From: JAHDBG01 sp963922315
GTDB lineage: Bacteria; Pseudomonadota; Gammaproteobacteria; Chromatiales; Chromatiaceae
Length of the DNA stretch: 56,858 bases
Assembly: GCA_963922315.1 (NCBI GenBank)
Contig: CAWUID010000009.1
Location: forward strand, 1-56,858
Direction: 5' to 3'
The notes beneath the pieces are model-generated. The model was given only the letters and a program-made list of their open reading frames with translations. It did not search any database and was not told the DNA's origin. Positions 24,052-33,173 of the stretch are shown here, one piece after another (position 1 is the stretch's first letter; each line of letters begins with the position of its first letter). Position numbers and translations under genes: made by a program.

Positions 24052-24528
24052 TCACTCAGATAGCCGGAAGGATAAACGTAATGTGGGTTGTGTGTCAGCC
24101 GGGCTCAGGTGATTTTGCCACCATAGTTTGACGACCTGAATCACGCCCTGCTCGTCACAGGCCGCGTCAGTCGCTTGCGTGCCATCATCTGGTGTGCTGT
24201 CGGTACAGGTCATGACGTCCGGGGAGTTTGCCGTGGTTGTTGGTTTCCATGAGTTTACGTTGGTTGTGGCGGCAGTGCGTAATTGTTCGCTCAATGCCAG
24301 GGTGATCAGTGTGGATTGTGTGGACTGATAGGCCAGGCGGCCTTGTTGTACCAGATAAAGTTGTAAACCAGCGGTACCGGTCACGCCCGTGGAAATCAGC
24401 AGCAAGGTGATCAGCAGCTCCCATAAAGTCAGGCCGTTTTGTTGTATGATAGACGTGCGCTTGCACAGAGCACTATGGCATTTGTTACAAAGTGCCGTGT
24501 TCATGGCTGGTGCCGGGTGTGATGACAC
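24052..24528 (-). CDS. Type IV pilus minor pseudopilin, PilV-like
   Basis: 158 residues with a long leader and a prepilin cleavage site: Gly32 then LTLWELLITLLLISTGVTG, with Glu at +5 of the mature protein followed by a hydrophobic helix. The C-terminal part is soluble and contains two Cys (VMTCTDS, DAACDEQG) that may form a disulfide. It is probably processed by PilD and joins the pilus tip complex, but no other pilus genes are in the window. The leader is unusually long; a later start at Met9 is possible. Confidence 0.7.
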   Translation of the reverse strand: MSSHPAPAMNTALCNKCHSALCKRTSIIQQNGLTLWELLITLLLISTGVTGTAGLQLYLVQQGRLAYQSTQSTLITLALSEQLRTAATTNVNSWKPTTTANSPDVMTCTDSTPDDGTQATDAACDEQGVIQVVKLWWQNHLSPADTQPTLRLSFRLSE

Positions 24529-24561
24529 TTGTTATATTTTATCAATACAGGAGTGTTTATT

Positions 24562-25920
24562 ATGAGTTGTCGTTTACCGCTTTTTGATACCGCCGGAGAT
24601 GAAGGTGCACTGTTGCGGGATGTCTTACATAAGAATGAAGAAAAGCTGGAAAAATTACGCAGTTTACAGCCGACGATTCTGGATCTTTCGATACGTGAAC
24701 CAACGGCTTATTCAGCCTGGGGCCATCGTCTCTCGGATAAACTGGATATCTTTCATCATGTCCGCGAGTTTGGCTTTACCGATATCATGCTGGGTTTGTT
24801 TAAAGCAGCAGACACTGTCGACGAGCAATTTTGTAAAGAGTTGACTGATGAAGATAAGTCCGGCTGCTTTGTTTTTTCGCCAACAGGTGTTTTTCGTGAC
24901 GGTGAATTAGATCGTTCACAAAGCCAACCATTGCTGAAGGCTGCTGCATTAGCGCCGAATGTTTTATTTGAATTTGCTGCCTTGGACGCTGATGAGGCGG
25001 GTGCAGAAGCAATATTGGAGCGATTTGACCTTTCTATACAATGGATCCGTCGAGCCTGGCAGCAACGAGGTATTGAGCGTGGGCCGAGAAACGGACGGGT
25101 TTATATCAATATTTACGATACATTCGAGGCGTTTTATCGAAATACTGATATTTATGTGCGTGTGATCAAATATCTGGGTCAGCACCCCGGAGTTGATGGC
25201 GTATTGTTTGAAGATGAACAGGGTACCAGCTTTCATTTTCAGGTTGGAGAATTGACCCGGCTGATTCGCAGTCTGATACCGGCGCAAAAAAAGTTGCTGG
25301 CGCATCTGCATGACAACACGGGCACTATGTATGCCTCCGCTTTAGAAGCAGTATTGAATGGCGCCGATGGATTATGGGCTGGCTTTACCCCGATGGGTGG
25401 TATGTTGAATAGTTCGGCTTCTTCGGTGTTTCTGGCAAACTTATTGCGGATTGGTAATCCGTATGTGCAGAGTCAGTTTAAGATGCAGGATACGATCCCA
25501 CTGGCGAAGGAGCTGGATCGGTTGAATCAACCAGTTCAGTCAACTGATTATTGTCATCCGGTTATCGGTGAAGGGGCCTATCTTTCTACCTTACGCGGAT
25601 TTGAACAACGCCCGGGTGAGCACATGGCATTGCCACCGGAAACCGTGGGTGCTGAACGCGGCTTCCGGGTAGTACCGGCGATTGCCAGTAACTATGTTGT
25701 GTCACGTCGTCTGGATGAGTTGGGTATCAGTTATCCCAGTGAGCCTAGCCAGGACACCCCGACCGGAAGACAGCTTCAGGACAGGGTATTTCGTAAAATC
25801 TGGGATATGATGCAGGAAACACTCATTGCCGGACATAAAGTCGATTGTAACGATGCGCAGGTGTTACGGGAGTACCTGGACCGGGCACGTCAGTATTTCC
25901 GTGACCATCCGGATGACTGA
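24562..25920 (+). CDS. HMGL-like TIM-barrel enzyme (isopropylmalate/homocitrate synthase superfamily)
   Basis: A 452-residue protein. AHLHDNTGTMYASALEAVLNGADG (about 248-271) matches the divalent-metal HxH motif and following strand of the HMGL/2-isopropylmalate synthase barrel, and FGFTDIMLGLF near the N-terminus fits an early barrel strand. There is no recognisable LeuA regulatory domain. The substrate is not deducible. The start at 24562 has CAGGAG eight bases upstream; an in-frame start at 24529 lacks one. The gene is divergent from the pilV-like gene and convergent with uvrA (7 bp apart). Confidence 0.6.
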   Translation: MSCRLPLFDTAGDEGALLRDVLHKNEEKLEKLRSLQPTILDLSIREPTAYSAWGHRLSDKLDIFHHVREFGFTDIMLGLFKAADTVDEQFCKELTDEDKSGCFVFSPTGVFRDGELDRSQSQPLLKAAALAPNVLFEFAALDADEAGAEAILERFDLSIQWIRRAWQQRGIERGPRNGRVYINIYDTFEAFYRNTDIYVRVIKYLGQHPGVDGVLFEDEQGTSFHFQVGELTRLIRSLIPAQKKLLAHLHDNTGTMYASALEAVLNGADGLWAGFTPMGGMLNSSASSVFLANLLRIGNPYVQSQFKMQDTIPLAKELDRLNQPVQSTDYCHPVIGEGAYLSTLRGFEQRPGEHMALPPETVGAERGFRVVPAIASNYVVSRRLDELGISYPSEPSQDTPTGRQLQDRVFRKIWDMMQETLIAGHKVDCNDAQVLREYLDRARQYFRDHPDD

Positions 25921-25927
25921 TGTTGTG

Positions 25928-28759
25928 TCAATCAGCAGCAGGTTGCAGCATGGGCTGCAGGAAGTGACCTGTATGTGAGGCTGATACCTGGGCGATGGTT
26001 TCCGGTGTGCCGGTCGCAATGATCTGACCACCACCGGAGCCACCTTCCGGGCCCAGATCGATGATCCAGTCAGCGGTCTTGATTACATCGAGATTATGCT
26101 CAATTACGACTAGAGTATTGCCATTGTCACGCAGTTGATGCAACACGCTGAGTAATTGCTGCACGTCGGCAAAGTGCAGTCCTGTCGTGGGTTCGTCCAG
26201 AATATATAAGGTTTTGCCGGTATCGCGTTTGGATAATTCGCGGGACAGTTTAACCCGTTGTGCTTCACCGCCGGACAGAGTGGTCGCATTCTGCCCCAGT
26301 GTGATATAGCTGAGACCAACATCCATCAGAGTCTGTAGTTTGCGCTTTAATGCCGGGACTGCCGCAAAAAAGTCCAGCGCTTGTTCGATGGTGAGAGTCA
26401 GTATCTCGTGGATGTTTTTGCCTTTGTAGCGAATCTCCAGCGTTTCGCGGTTATAGCGCTGGCCCTGGCATATATCGCACTGGACGTATACGTCTGGCAG
26501 AAAATGCATTTCGACCCGGATCATGCCATCACCGCGACACGCTTCGCAGCGCCCGCCTTTTACATTGAAGCTGAAGCGTCCGGGGGTATAGCCTCGGGCG
26601 CGTGCTTCCGGCACATTCGCGAACAAGTCGCGGATCGGGGTAAACAGCCCGGTATAAGTGGCCGGGTTTGATCTGGGGGTGCGACCAATTGGGGACTGGT
26701 CTATGTCAATAACCTTATCCAGTTGGTTCAGACCGCTGATACGCTGATAAGGTGCGACATCCTGATTGGCCTTGTTCAGGGCATTCGCTGCCAGCGGATA
26801 CAGGGTATCGTTGATCAGGGTGGATTTACCCGAGCCGGAGACACCGGTGACGCAAGTCAGCAGCCCGAGTGGCAGCAGCAGATCAACTTGTTGCAGGTTA
26901 TTGCCGCTGGCGCCTTGCAGACATAGCTGGCGTTCCGGGTCGCGCGGCGTGCGAATGGTGGGTACCGTGATCTGTTGCTGGCCGCTCAGGTATTGGCCGG
27001 TGATGGATTCCGCAATCTGCATCACCTGCTCAGCATCGCCCTGAGCCACAATGCGACCACCATGCACGCCAGCACCCGGGCCGATATCGATGATATGGTC
27101 AGCCTGCCGAATCGCTTCTTCGTCATGTTCCACCACAATCACGGTATTGCCCAGATCGCGCAGATGATGCAGAGTTTTCAGCAGACGGGCATTATCACGC
27201 TGATGCAACCCGATCGAAGGTTCGTCCAGCACATACATCACCCCGACCAGGCCAGCACCGATCTGGCTGGCGAGGCGGATACGTTGTGCTTCACCGCCGG
27301 ACAGCGTGTCTGCACTGCGCTCCAGCGATAAATAATTCAGGCCGACATCCACCAGAAAATGCAGGCGTTCGCGGATTTCTTTGACGATCTTCGCGGCGAT
27401 TTCGCCTTTCTGACCGGGCAGAGAGAGCTGATCAAAAAAAGCGAGGGTATCCTCAATCGAGCGGGCGGTCAGGGTAGGCAGATTATGGCCGGTGACAAAC
27501 ACGTGCCGGGCGGTCGGGTTCAGGCGCGTCCCCTGACAGGCCGGGCAGGGCTGGCTGGACAGATAGCGAGCCAGCTCATCGCGCACCAGGTTAGAATCAG
27601 TCTCACGATAGCGCCGTCGCAGATTGTTCAGCACACCTTCAAAAGGACGGTGTTTGCGCCGGTTTGAACCACGTTCGGTCACATGAGTGAAGCTGATGTC
27701 TTCATTGCCACTGCCGTTCAGAATCCAGTCCTGTTCTTCAGGCATAAGCTCATACCAGGGGGTATTCAGATCAAAACCATAATGGGCTGCGACTGCACCG
27801 AGCAGCTGATAATAATAACTGCTGCGTTTATCCCAGCCTTTGATCGCACCCTGAGCCAGAGATAAAGATGTGTCTGCGATCACCTTTTTCGGATCAAAAA
27901 AATGTTCCTGACCCAACCCGTCACAGGTCGCACAGGCCCCCATCGGGTTATTAAAAGAAAATAAACGTGGTTCCAGCGCCTCAATGCTGTAGCCACATTC
28001 GGTACAGGCAAAATTGGCGGAAAAGACCAGCTCCTCCTGACTATTATCCATCCAGGCGATGCGAACCACACCATTGGCCAAGTGTAGGGCAGTTTCAAAC
28101 GACTCAGTCAGGCGTAAGCGCAGATCGTCGCGTACCTTAAACCGGTCGATGACCACCTCAATCGTGTGCTTTTTGCGCAGAGCGAGGGCCGGCGGTTGAT
28201 CCAGTTCATAAATCTCGCCATCAATCCGGGCACGGATATAGCCCTGGGCATACAGCTCGGCCAGTAGCTTCTGATATTCGCCCTTGCGCTCGCTGACCAC
28301 CGGCGCCAGTAACATCAGGCGGGAGCCGGGCGGCAGAGCCAGCACCTGATCGACCATCTGACTGACCGTCTGTGCCTCCAGTGTACCGCCATGCTGCGGG
28401 CAGGCAGGCGTACCGACCCGGGCGAACAGCAGGCGCAGATAATCGTAGATCTCAGTGATCGTACCGACTGTGGAGCGCGGATTATGGCTAGTGGTTTTTT
28501 GTTCGATAGAAATGGCCGGAGACAGACCTTCGATATGATCCACTTCCGGCTTATCCATCACCGACAAAAACTGACGGGCATACGCTGACAGTGATTCAAC
28601 ATACCGGCGCTGACCCTCAGCATATAGCGTATCGAACGCGAGCGATGACTTGCCGGAACCGGATAAGCCAGTGATGACAATCAGTTGGTCGCGGGGCAGC
28701 TCCAGCGTGATATTGCGTAAGTTATGCGTACGTGCGCCACGAATCAGAATTGTATCCAT
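25928..28759 (-). CDS. uvrA: Excinuclease ABC subunit A
   Basis: 943 residues (E. coli 940); damage recognition in nucleotide excision repair. Walker A motifs GLSGSGKSS (31-39) and GVSGSGKST (about 640), two LSGGEAQR signatures, and zinc-binding cysteine pairs (FACTECGYS and CEACRGDG/CDICQG) are all present. The start MDTILIRGARTHNL at 28759 shares one base with the coaX stop (TGATG), indicating translational coupling. The open frame extends 44 codons further into coaX but is not conserved there. Confidence 0.98.
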   Translation of the reverse strand: MDTILIRGARTHNLRNITLELPRDQLIVITGLSGSGKSSLAFDTLYAEGQRRYVESLSAYARQFLSVMDKPEVDHIEGLSPAISIEQKTTSHNPRSTVGTITEIYDYLRLLFARVGTPACPQHGGTLEAQTVSQMVDQVLALPPGSRLMLLAPVVSERKGEYQKLLAELYAQGYIRARIDGEIYELDQPPALALRKKHTIEVVIDRFKVRDDLRLRLTESFETALHLANGVVRIAWMDNSQEELVFSANFACTECGYSIEALEPRLFSFNNPMGACATCDGLGQEHFFDPKKVIADTSLSLAQGAIKGWDKRSSYYYQLLGAVAAHYGFDLNTPWYELMPEEQDWILNGSGNEDISFTHVTERGSNRRKHRPFEGVLNNLRRRYRETDSNLVRDELARYLSSQPCPACQGTRLNPTARHVFVTGHNLPTLTARSIEDTLAFFDQLSLPGQKGEIAAKIVKEIRERLHFLVDVGLNYLSLERSADTLSGGEAQRIRLASQIGAGLVGVMYVLDEPSIGLHQRDNARLLKTLHHLRDLGNTVIVVEHDEEAIRQADHIIDIGPGAGVHGGRIVAQGDAEQVMQIAESITGQYLSGQQQITVPTIRTPRDPERQLCLQGASGNNLQQVDLLLPLGLLTCVTGVSGSGKSTLINDTLYPLAANALNKANQDVAPYQRISGLNQLDKVIDIDQSPIGRTPRSNPATYTGLFTPIRDLFANVPEARARGYTPGRFSFNVKGGRCEACRGDGMIRVEMHFLPDVYVQCDICQGQRYNRETLEIRYKGKNIHEILTLTIEQALDFFAAVPALKRKLQTLMDVGLSYITLGQNATTLSGGEAQRVKLSRELSKRDTGKTLYILDEPTTGLHFADVQQLLSVLHQLRDNGNTLVVIEHNLDVIKTADWIIDLGPEGGSGGGQIIATGTPETIAQVSASHTGHFLQPMLQPAAD

Positions 28760-29499
28760 CAAATACCTGTTGAATGAGAGGTTGCCAGTTGGGCGACCCG
28801 GATCAGACCGTGCAAGACCAGATCGTCCAGGCAAATCGCAGGAACCTGCAGATAAGGCAGCAACGTCTTGCTGTGACCGCCACACAGACACAGCGCAGTG
28901 GTATCTGGCAGAGACTGCATCATCTGATGGATCAGGCTGGCGATTGCCAGTTGGCCACCCTGCGCAATGGCTGAACCGGTGTCCTGCGCCAGGTGGGGTT
29001 CCTGACGTGCCGGGGTAAAATTCGTAATCCCGGTTTGTTGTTGCAGTGCAGCACGCATCAGAGGCAGACCGGGCAGAATGTAACCGCCTTGATGAGTGCC
29101 ACTGGCATCCACCACATCCAGAGTGACAGCCGTACCATAGTCAACCACCACAAAAGGGGGCTGCACCTGCTCGCGACATGCAAGCAGCGCCAGCCAGCGA
29201 TCAATACCCAGTTGATCACGGGCATAACAGGTCGGCAGATAATGCCCGTGTGTGGCCAGGCTGGGTCGGTGTATCGGTAGGCACCAGGTCTTTTTCAGCA
29301 GCTCGGTATGTGCCTGCTGGCAGTATGCCGGGCTGACATCCGAGATCCAGATCACGTCAGGTGTGGATGGTACAGACGCCAGCACAGACGCCAGCGTGGT
29401 GTCCTGGAAACGTTGGTATTGACCGTCCGTCTCCAGCAGTGCCTTTGTGCAACTGTTGCCAATGTCGATGAAGAGTTGTGGCATCCGGCTCAGATTCAT
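28759..29499 (-). CDS. coaX: Type III pantothenate kinase
   Basis: 246 residues. It phosphorylates pantothenate, the first step to coenzyme A. The N-terminal phosphate motif LFIDIGNSCTKALL and the DYGTAVTLDVVD motif fit the CoaX/ASKHA fold. GGYILPGLPLMRAALQQQT is the conserved PGxxxM region. An alternative start at Met6 (29484) is possible. It is usually beside birA; here birA lies about 4 kb upstream, with an accessory island between. Confidence 0.92.
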   Translation of the reverse strand: MNLSRMPQLFIDIGNSCTKALLETDGQYQRFQDTTLASVLASVPSTPDVIWISDVSPAYCQQAHTELLKKTWCLPIHRPSLATHGHYLPTCYARDQLGIDRWLALLACREQVQPPFVVVDYGTAVTLDVVDASGTHQGGYILPGLPLMRAALQQQTGITNFTPARQEPHLAQDTGSAIAQGGQLAIASLIHQMMQSLPDTTALCLCGGHSKTLLPYLQVPAICLDDLVLHGLIRVAQLATSHSTGI

Positions 29500-30051
29500 T
29501 CAATTGACACAGATTTGTGTCCAGGACCAGCGTGCAGTTCTGGTAAAGGTCGCTATGTGTTCTGTGTTATCTGATATGAATGTGAATGATTTGACATCTT
29601 TTATCCTGACAGGATAGATCAGGTGTAAAGTATCATTTTTTACGTAAGAGGTTTCGGCGTAAAAAGATTCAGTTTTGCCATTATCTGACCGGATTTGTAC
29701 AGGTACCTGATCTGCATCCGGGAGTGAATGCAGGTTTTTTTCAGCGGCGGTAATCAACAGTGATAATTTCGGATTGGTAAAGAGATCCCGAATCCAAGTG
29801 ACAGGAAATACCGGTATGACAGTTATCAGCCACGGCCCCCAGGCATAGATCTGAGACTGCTCGTTCGCTTTGTAAGACAATCCCTGACGAGTCAGTTTGT
29901 CAGGCTTTTTACTGAATTGAGTGATTCCGCAATACAGCTTTTCCGGGCCGGATAACATGCCGTACTCATGTTTCGGCGTATAATATATTTTTTTGTCAAT
30001 AGTGCTACATGCACTCAACAAAAAAGCGATAGTAAAAACAACATATCTCAT
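29500..30051 (-). CDS. Hypothetical lipoprotein
   Basis: 183 residues. MRYVVFTIAFLLSACSTIDKK is a lipoprotein signal peptide with lipobox LSAC (Cys15). The middle contains ILMSGPEKLYCGITQF-like text (GPEKLYCGI) and a hydrophobic stretch GPWLITVIPVFPVTWI. The start is taken at 30051, with AGGAA upstream; the frame is open further but lacks a signal there. I do not recognise the family. It lies at the coaX edge of the island. Confidence 0.65.
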   Translation of the reverse strand: MRYVVFTIAFLLSACSTIDKKIYYTPKHEYGMLSGPEKLYCGITQFSKKPDKLTRQGLSYKANEQSQIYAWGPWLITVIPVFPVTWIRDLFTNPKLSLLITAAEKNLHSLPDADQVPVQIRSDNGKTESFYAETSYVKNDTLHLIYPVRIKDVKSFTFISDNTEHIATFTRTARWSWTQICVN

Positions 30052-30109
30052 ATCGAATTGATTCCTGTCATTCGATGCTAACCTGATATTACCCAGTATA
30101 TTGTCTGGT

Positions 30110-30358
30110 TTATGATATGCTTTTTCCGTGACGCCATAATTCATATTCACTGATGTCAATGTTACTATTCCAGGTAACAGCATAGCCACCTTGTTCAACA
30201 CTGACTGTTCTGAAAAAATCCGGGTTTTTCAGTGGAAAAAACATCTTCTTATTTAATAAAGGTAAAATATCATATTTTTTCTTTTGGTTGTTATCAAATT
30301 CAACTAACAAAGTATGATGGTCTATTGCCAGTGCTGTTTTTATCTTTGGATATGCCAT
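30110..30358 (-). CDS. DUF2442-family protein (pair 1)
   Basis: 82 residues. The N-terminal beta-rich part TALAIDHHTLLVEFDNNQKKKYDILPLL and the acidic-aromatic end AVTWNSNIDISEYELWRHG are typical of DUF2442. It starts 3 bp after the stop of a DUF4160 gene, the standard partner; such pairs are often suspected toxin-antitoxin modules, but the biochemistry is not established to my knowledge. A second such pair lies at 32003-32552. Confidence 0.8.
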   Translation of the reverse strand: MAYPKIKTALAIDHHTLLVEFDNNQKKKYDILPLLNKKMFFPLKNPDFFRTVSVEQGGYAVTWNSNIDISEYELWRHGKSIS

Positions 30359-30361
30359 GAT

Positions 30362-30610
30362 TTATTCTAATGGTGGAAGTTTGTAAAATTCTTGATTCCC
30401 CCACATTTTTTTGAGTTCATTTTGGTTGATTCTGGCCCATTCAGTGACTAGTTTATGTGCTCTTTTTGGCAGGTCACCTTCAATCATTTCAAGTGTATCA
30501 ATATTGAACAAGCCAACGTGCTCACCATACATGGCATGAAAATGTGGAGGTGGATGATCACCAAAAAAAAGTTTTATGATAACACCATAAAACCTGGTTA
30601 TTTCTGGCAT
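30362..30610 (-). CDS. DUF4160-family protein (pair 1)
   Basis: 82 residues. MPEITRFYGVIIKLFFGDHPPPHFHAMYGEH contains the DUF4160 signature with clustered histidines (HPPPHFHA). LPKRAHKLVTEWARINQNEL is the C-terminal helix. It is the upstream gene of a two-gene unit with DUF2442 and is closely similar in layout to the protein at 32295-32552. Confidence 0.85.
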   Translation of the reverse strand: MPEITRFYGVIIKLFFGDHPPPHFHAMYGEHVGLFNIDTLEMIEGDLPKRAHKLVTEWARINQNELKKMWGNQEFYKLPPLE

Positions 30611-30697
30611 ATCTGTATTTCTGGTCTGTACTTGGCTGTTATAGAAATATAGTATTGTAACTGGGTGTTGCTGAGTTGATATTTGTTTTGTATATGC

Positions 30698-31015
30698 TTA
30701 TATCATTGTTTCTGAATAAATCCATTTTTTATAATCATCATTGATATACTGAATTTTCGTCCCGATGATGCAGGGTATTTCATACGGATGTAGCTTTTTC
30801 ACAGCAGATTCCACGCAATTAAATAATTCAAGTCGTGTTTTCATAATCAACCTGAATTCAGTCTCATTTTCTATCTTGTCATTCCATCGAAAGCTACTGA
30901 TCACATTCTGCAGGATATTTGAGCAGACGATATACTTTTTTTCGAGGCAATAAGCTGATATTTCTTGTGCGACTGCCAGGGAAGGACAGTTGGTATAAAT
31001 TTCAAGGACTGTCAT
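30698..31015 (-). CDS. cutA: CutA1-like divalent-cation tolerance protein
   Basis: 105 residues. Conserved CutA elements are present: an N-terminal strand with CPS (TNCPSLAVAQEIS), a C-containing strand YIVCSNI, SSFRWNDKIENETEFRLIMKTR, and KLHPYEIPCII. CutA1 is a trimeric PII-like protein whose role in metal tolerance is debated. It sits inside the coaX-birA island, and its AT-rich codons match the neighbours. Confidence 0.8.
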   Translation of the reverse strand: MTVLEIYTNCPSLAVAQEISAYCLEKKYIVCSNILQNVISSFRWNDKIENETEFRLIMKTRLELFNCVESAVKKLHPYEIPCIIGTKIQYINDDYKKWIYSETMI

Positions 31016-31044
31016 GACTGATTCAGGGAGCTAATGATTGTTGT

Positions 31045-31938
31045 TCAGGTCAGATCTACATCAACATACACAGGGCAGTGGTCTGAAGCTTTCGGAGATC
31101 TTTCGCCGACAAGATCAAATCTTGCGCCATCATACTGCTTTGCCCGGTAAGGTAATCCTTTACGCATCACTTCCGGGATAACACTTTTGTTTTCTGCCAG
31201 GGCGGGCGAGAGCAACAGAAAGTCGATCTGGTTGTATTCGTTGCCTCTGGCCCAGAAATGAGTCCAGCGATCTTTCTCCTGTTGCCTCTGGCCGATGTCA
31301 ACTAAACCAGGGTGTGTCAGTAAAGATTGTATAGAAGATTTCCCCTCCGGATAATCGTTGAAATCTCCAACTACAGCATAATTTCCATCATAGCGGGCGT
31401 GGCCCCAGCGGTTTGTCACAATGTCAGCGACACGGTCGGCCTGCTCTTTACGCCGGTCATAAGTGTTGTCACGACTCCCTGTCATAGATTTGAAATGATT
31501 GACGTAAACGGTGAGCATCTTATTGCCCACTTCGATATCCACCTCCAGACAGTCCCGAGAGAACAGGAAGGCAGTATTTTTTGCGTTTCTGTCTGCACGG
31601 TATGTTCTGATGTGCTTGATTGGATACCGTGAAGCGAGAGCGACATCAATATGTCTCGGGTCGTATGCATCAATCAGGATTTTGTGTTTGTACCGCATGC
31701 TGCCCAGATACTTTGATGCAAAACGATCTAACACCTTCAGGTTGTCGACTTCCTGCAACGCAATTACATCCGCATCAACTTCTCTGATAGCCTGTGCGGT
31801 CACTTGTTTAGCAGTTGCATCCTGAATAGTAAAAGCTAAGTTATTGGTCGAAAACTGATGACTATCCACCGGATCAAACCCGCGACGAAAATTGTATCGT
31901 GCGTATAGATTTTCTACATTGAATGTTGCCAGCCGCAT
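31045..31938 (-). CDS. Endonuclease/exonuclease/phosphatase family protein
   Basis: 297 residues of the EEP (DNase I-like) superfamily. Motifs in order are LATFNVENLYARY, VIALQEVDNL (catalytic Glu), VYVNHFKSM, AVVGDFNDYP and KASDHCPVYVDVDL (catalytic His). No signal peptide is seen. The substrate could be nucleic acid or a phosphate ester. It lies between cutA and the second DUF2442/DUF4160 pair, all on the same strand. Confidence 0.85.
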   Translation of the reverse strand: MRLATFNVENLYARYNFRRGFDPVDSHQFSTNNLAFTIQDATAKQVTAQAIREVDADVIALQEVDNLKVLDRFASKYLGSMRYKHKILIDAYDPRHIDVALASRYPIKHIRTYRADRNAKNTAFLFSRDCLEVDIEVGNKMLTVYVNHFKSMTGSRDNTYDRRKEQADRVADIVTNRWGHARYDGNYAVVGDFNDYPEGKSSIQSLLTHPGLVDIGQRQQEKDRWTHFWARGNEYNQIDFLLLSPALAENKSVIPEVMRKGLPYRAKQYDGARFDLVGERSPKASDHCPVYVDVDLT

Positions 31939-32002
31939 ATTTATATCTTTTTTTCAATAATGATTTTATTTTGCCGGATTGACCGGGTGTCGGAGTGCTT
32001 TA

Positions 32003-32290
32003 TCAGGTGATATAACCCCATTGCTTGAATTGTGACTGTAGCTCCGGTTCATGCTTGAATGCCTGAAAATAAAAAAATTCCGGTGCTAAATCTGCACCAT
32101 TAGACCAGACAATAGTGCCAAGCTCTGTATCCACGACAAACTCCGCAAATTTTTCTTCATTTTTCAAAGCTTCGAATACAGGGCCTTTTAAAGCTGTTTT
32201 TAAATCAGCTATGCCTTGTTTGCCATTATTAAATAATATTTCTACTTTGTAATTTTCAATATGCCTGGCATCCTTGATATGTAAGAACAT
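32003..32290 (-). CDS. DUF2442-family protein (pair 2)
   Basis: 95 residues. KDARHIENYKVEILFNNGKQG and LGTIVWSNGADLAPEFFY are the DUF2442 core. It starts 4 bp after the pair-2 DUF4160 stop. Only weakly similar in sequence to the DUF2442 at 30110, so the two pairs are probably separate acquisitions rather than a recent duplication. Confidence 0.8.
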   Translation of the reverse strand: MFLHIKDARHIENYKVEILFNNGKQGIADLKTALKGPVFEALKNEEKFAEFVVDTELGTIVWSNGADLAPEFFYFQAFKHEPELQSQFKQWGYIT

Positions 32291-32294
32291 ACGG

Positions 32295-32552
32295 TTACTC
32301 CAAAGGCTCTATGGTATTTAGAGACTGATTTTTCTGACAGAGTTTCCAGTTTTCTATTAACTCATCTTTGTGTAACTCATACCACTCAAGAACATGACGA
32401 AGTGCACGTTTTGGGAATTTTCCTTCTACTACGCCAGTCAGTATATTTACAGTGATCTCATACTCCGAGTACCTGGCGTGAAAATGTGGTGGCGCGTGAT
32501 CTTCCCAGTACATGGCAATGATAATTCCAAGAAAACGACTTATTTCAGGCAT
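32295..32552 (-). CDS. DUF4160-family protein (pair 2)
   Basis: 85 residues. MPEISRFLGIIIAMYWEDHAPPHFHARYSEYE has the same signature as pair 1 (HAPPHFHA). FPKRALRHVLEWYELHKDEL forms the C-terminal helix. First gene of the unit. Confidence 0.85.
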   Translation of the reverse strand: MPEISRFLGIIIAMYWEDHAPPHFHARYSEYEITVNILTGVVEGKFPKRALRHVLEWYELHKDELIENWKLCQKNQSLNTIEPLE

Positions 32553-32942
32553 ATGACACCACCCTGTTCGTATATACTTATTTCTTCACAATGTAAGAAG
32601 AGGTTTATGAGTTGCTACCTATTGTAAGATGACTAGCAGGCAGGGGCAGTCATTTAGCCCGATATTGCTGTGGACCCTCGCCATCTCAGGCTACACATAC
32701 TGTTTTATGTCGGTGGGTCAGGGTGTGTTAAGGTACTCATCAATGTCCAGACCAATATGTGGCAAAAATAAAAGAATGAACAGTTAACCAGAGGCGGACT
32801 GGGTTTTGTGCCTCTGAAACTCTGAACCCCAGATGGTATATATTTAATTAAGAAATTATCTGGAATGTCTGACGTTTGCCATAATCAGAGGCAAAAAGCT
32901 GCATAGCGAGGCACGAGCAGCACTGCTTTTTGCTGTCCGGGT
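32553..32942. other. Intergenic region with hairpins
   Basis: No supported gene. It contains an imperfect hairpin near 32801 (AGAGGC...GCCTCT) and the left half of the palindrome at 32878-32949. On the - strand a 21-codon frame ends FLPHIGLDIDEYLNTP, possibly the tail of a lost gene, but too short to identify. Confidence 0.4.
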
Positions 32943-32949
32943 TTATGGC
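32878..32949. repeat. Imperfect palindrome overlapping the brnA stop
   Basis: GCCATAA (32878-32884) pairs with TTATGGC (32943-32949), and GCAAAAAGC (32891-32899) pairs with GCTTTTTGC (32925-32933). The brnA stop codon lies in the outer arm. It could be a transcription terminator-like structure or a recombination-site remnant. Confidence 0.6.
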
Positions 32950-33173
32950 CTTGTTATGCCTTGATTGTTTAACTGATTTGAAATTTCAATGTCTTTCTTT
33001 AATAGTGCATTAATGACCTGGTTTAGCGAGAACTCTTGTCCTTTGGCTCTGATCTTTTCAATAAAAAATGCTTTTATCTCTTTATCCAGATAAATTGGTA
33101 TGTCAAGTTCTTCGATGGGTCTGTAGAACTTGCCTTATTCTGCACGACTAAAATCATATTCATCTTTCATCAT
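32943..33173 (-). pseudogene. brnA: brnA-like antitoxin, interrupted by a stop codon
   Basis: The frame starts MMKDEYDFSRAE, meets TAA at 33135-33137, then continues GKFYRPIEELDIPIYLDKE, KAFFIEKIRAKGQ and NQVINALLKKDIEI to a stop at 32943. BrnA antitoxins normally read through this point (DFSxGxRGKF), so a lysine-type codon has become TAA. The ATG overlaps the brnT stop (ATGA, 33170-33173), the typical brnTA layout. Restart inside is possible, but the N-terminal part would be lost. Confidence 0.75.

Noticed and set aside
28760..28891. N-terminal extension of uvrA
   Set aside because: It lies in the coaX 3' end; family start is MDTILIRGARTHNL at 28759.
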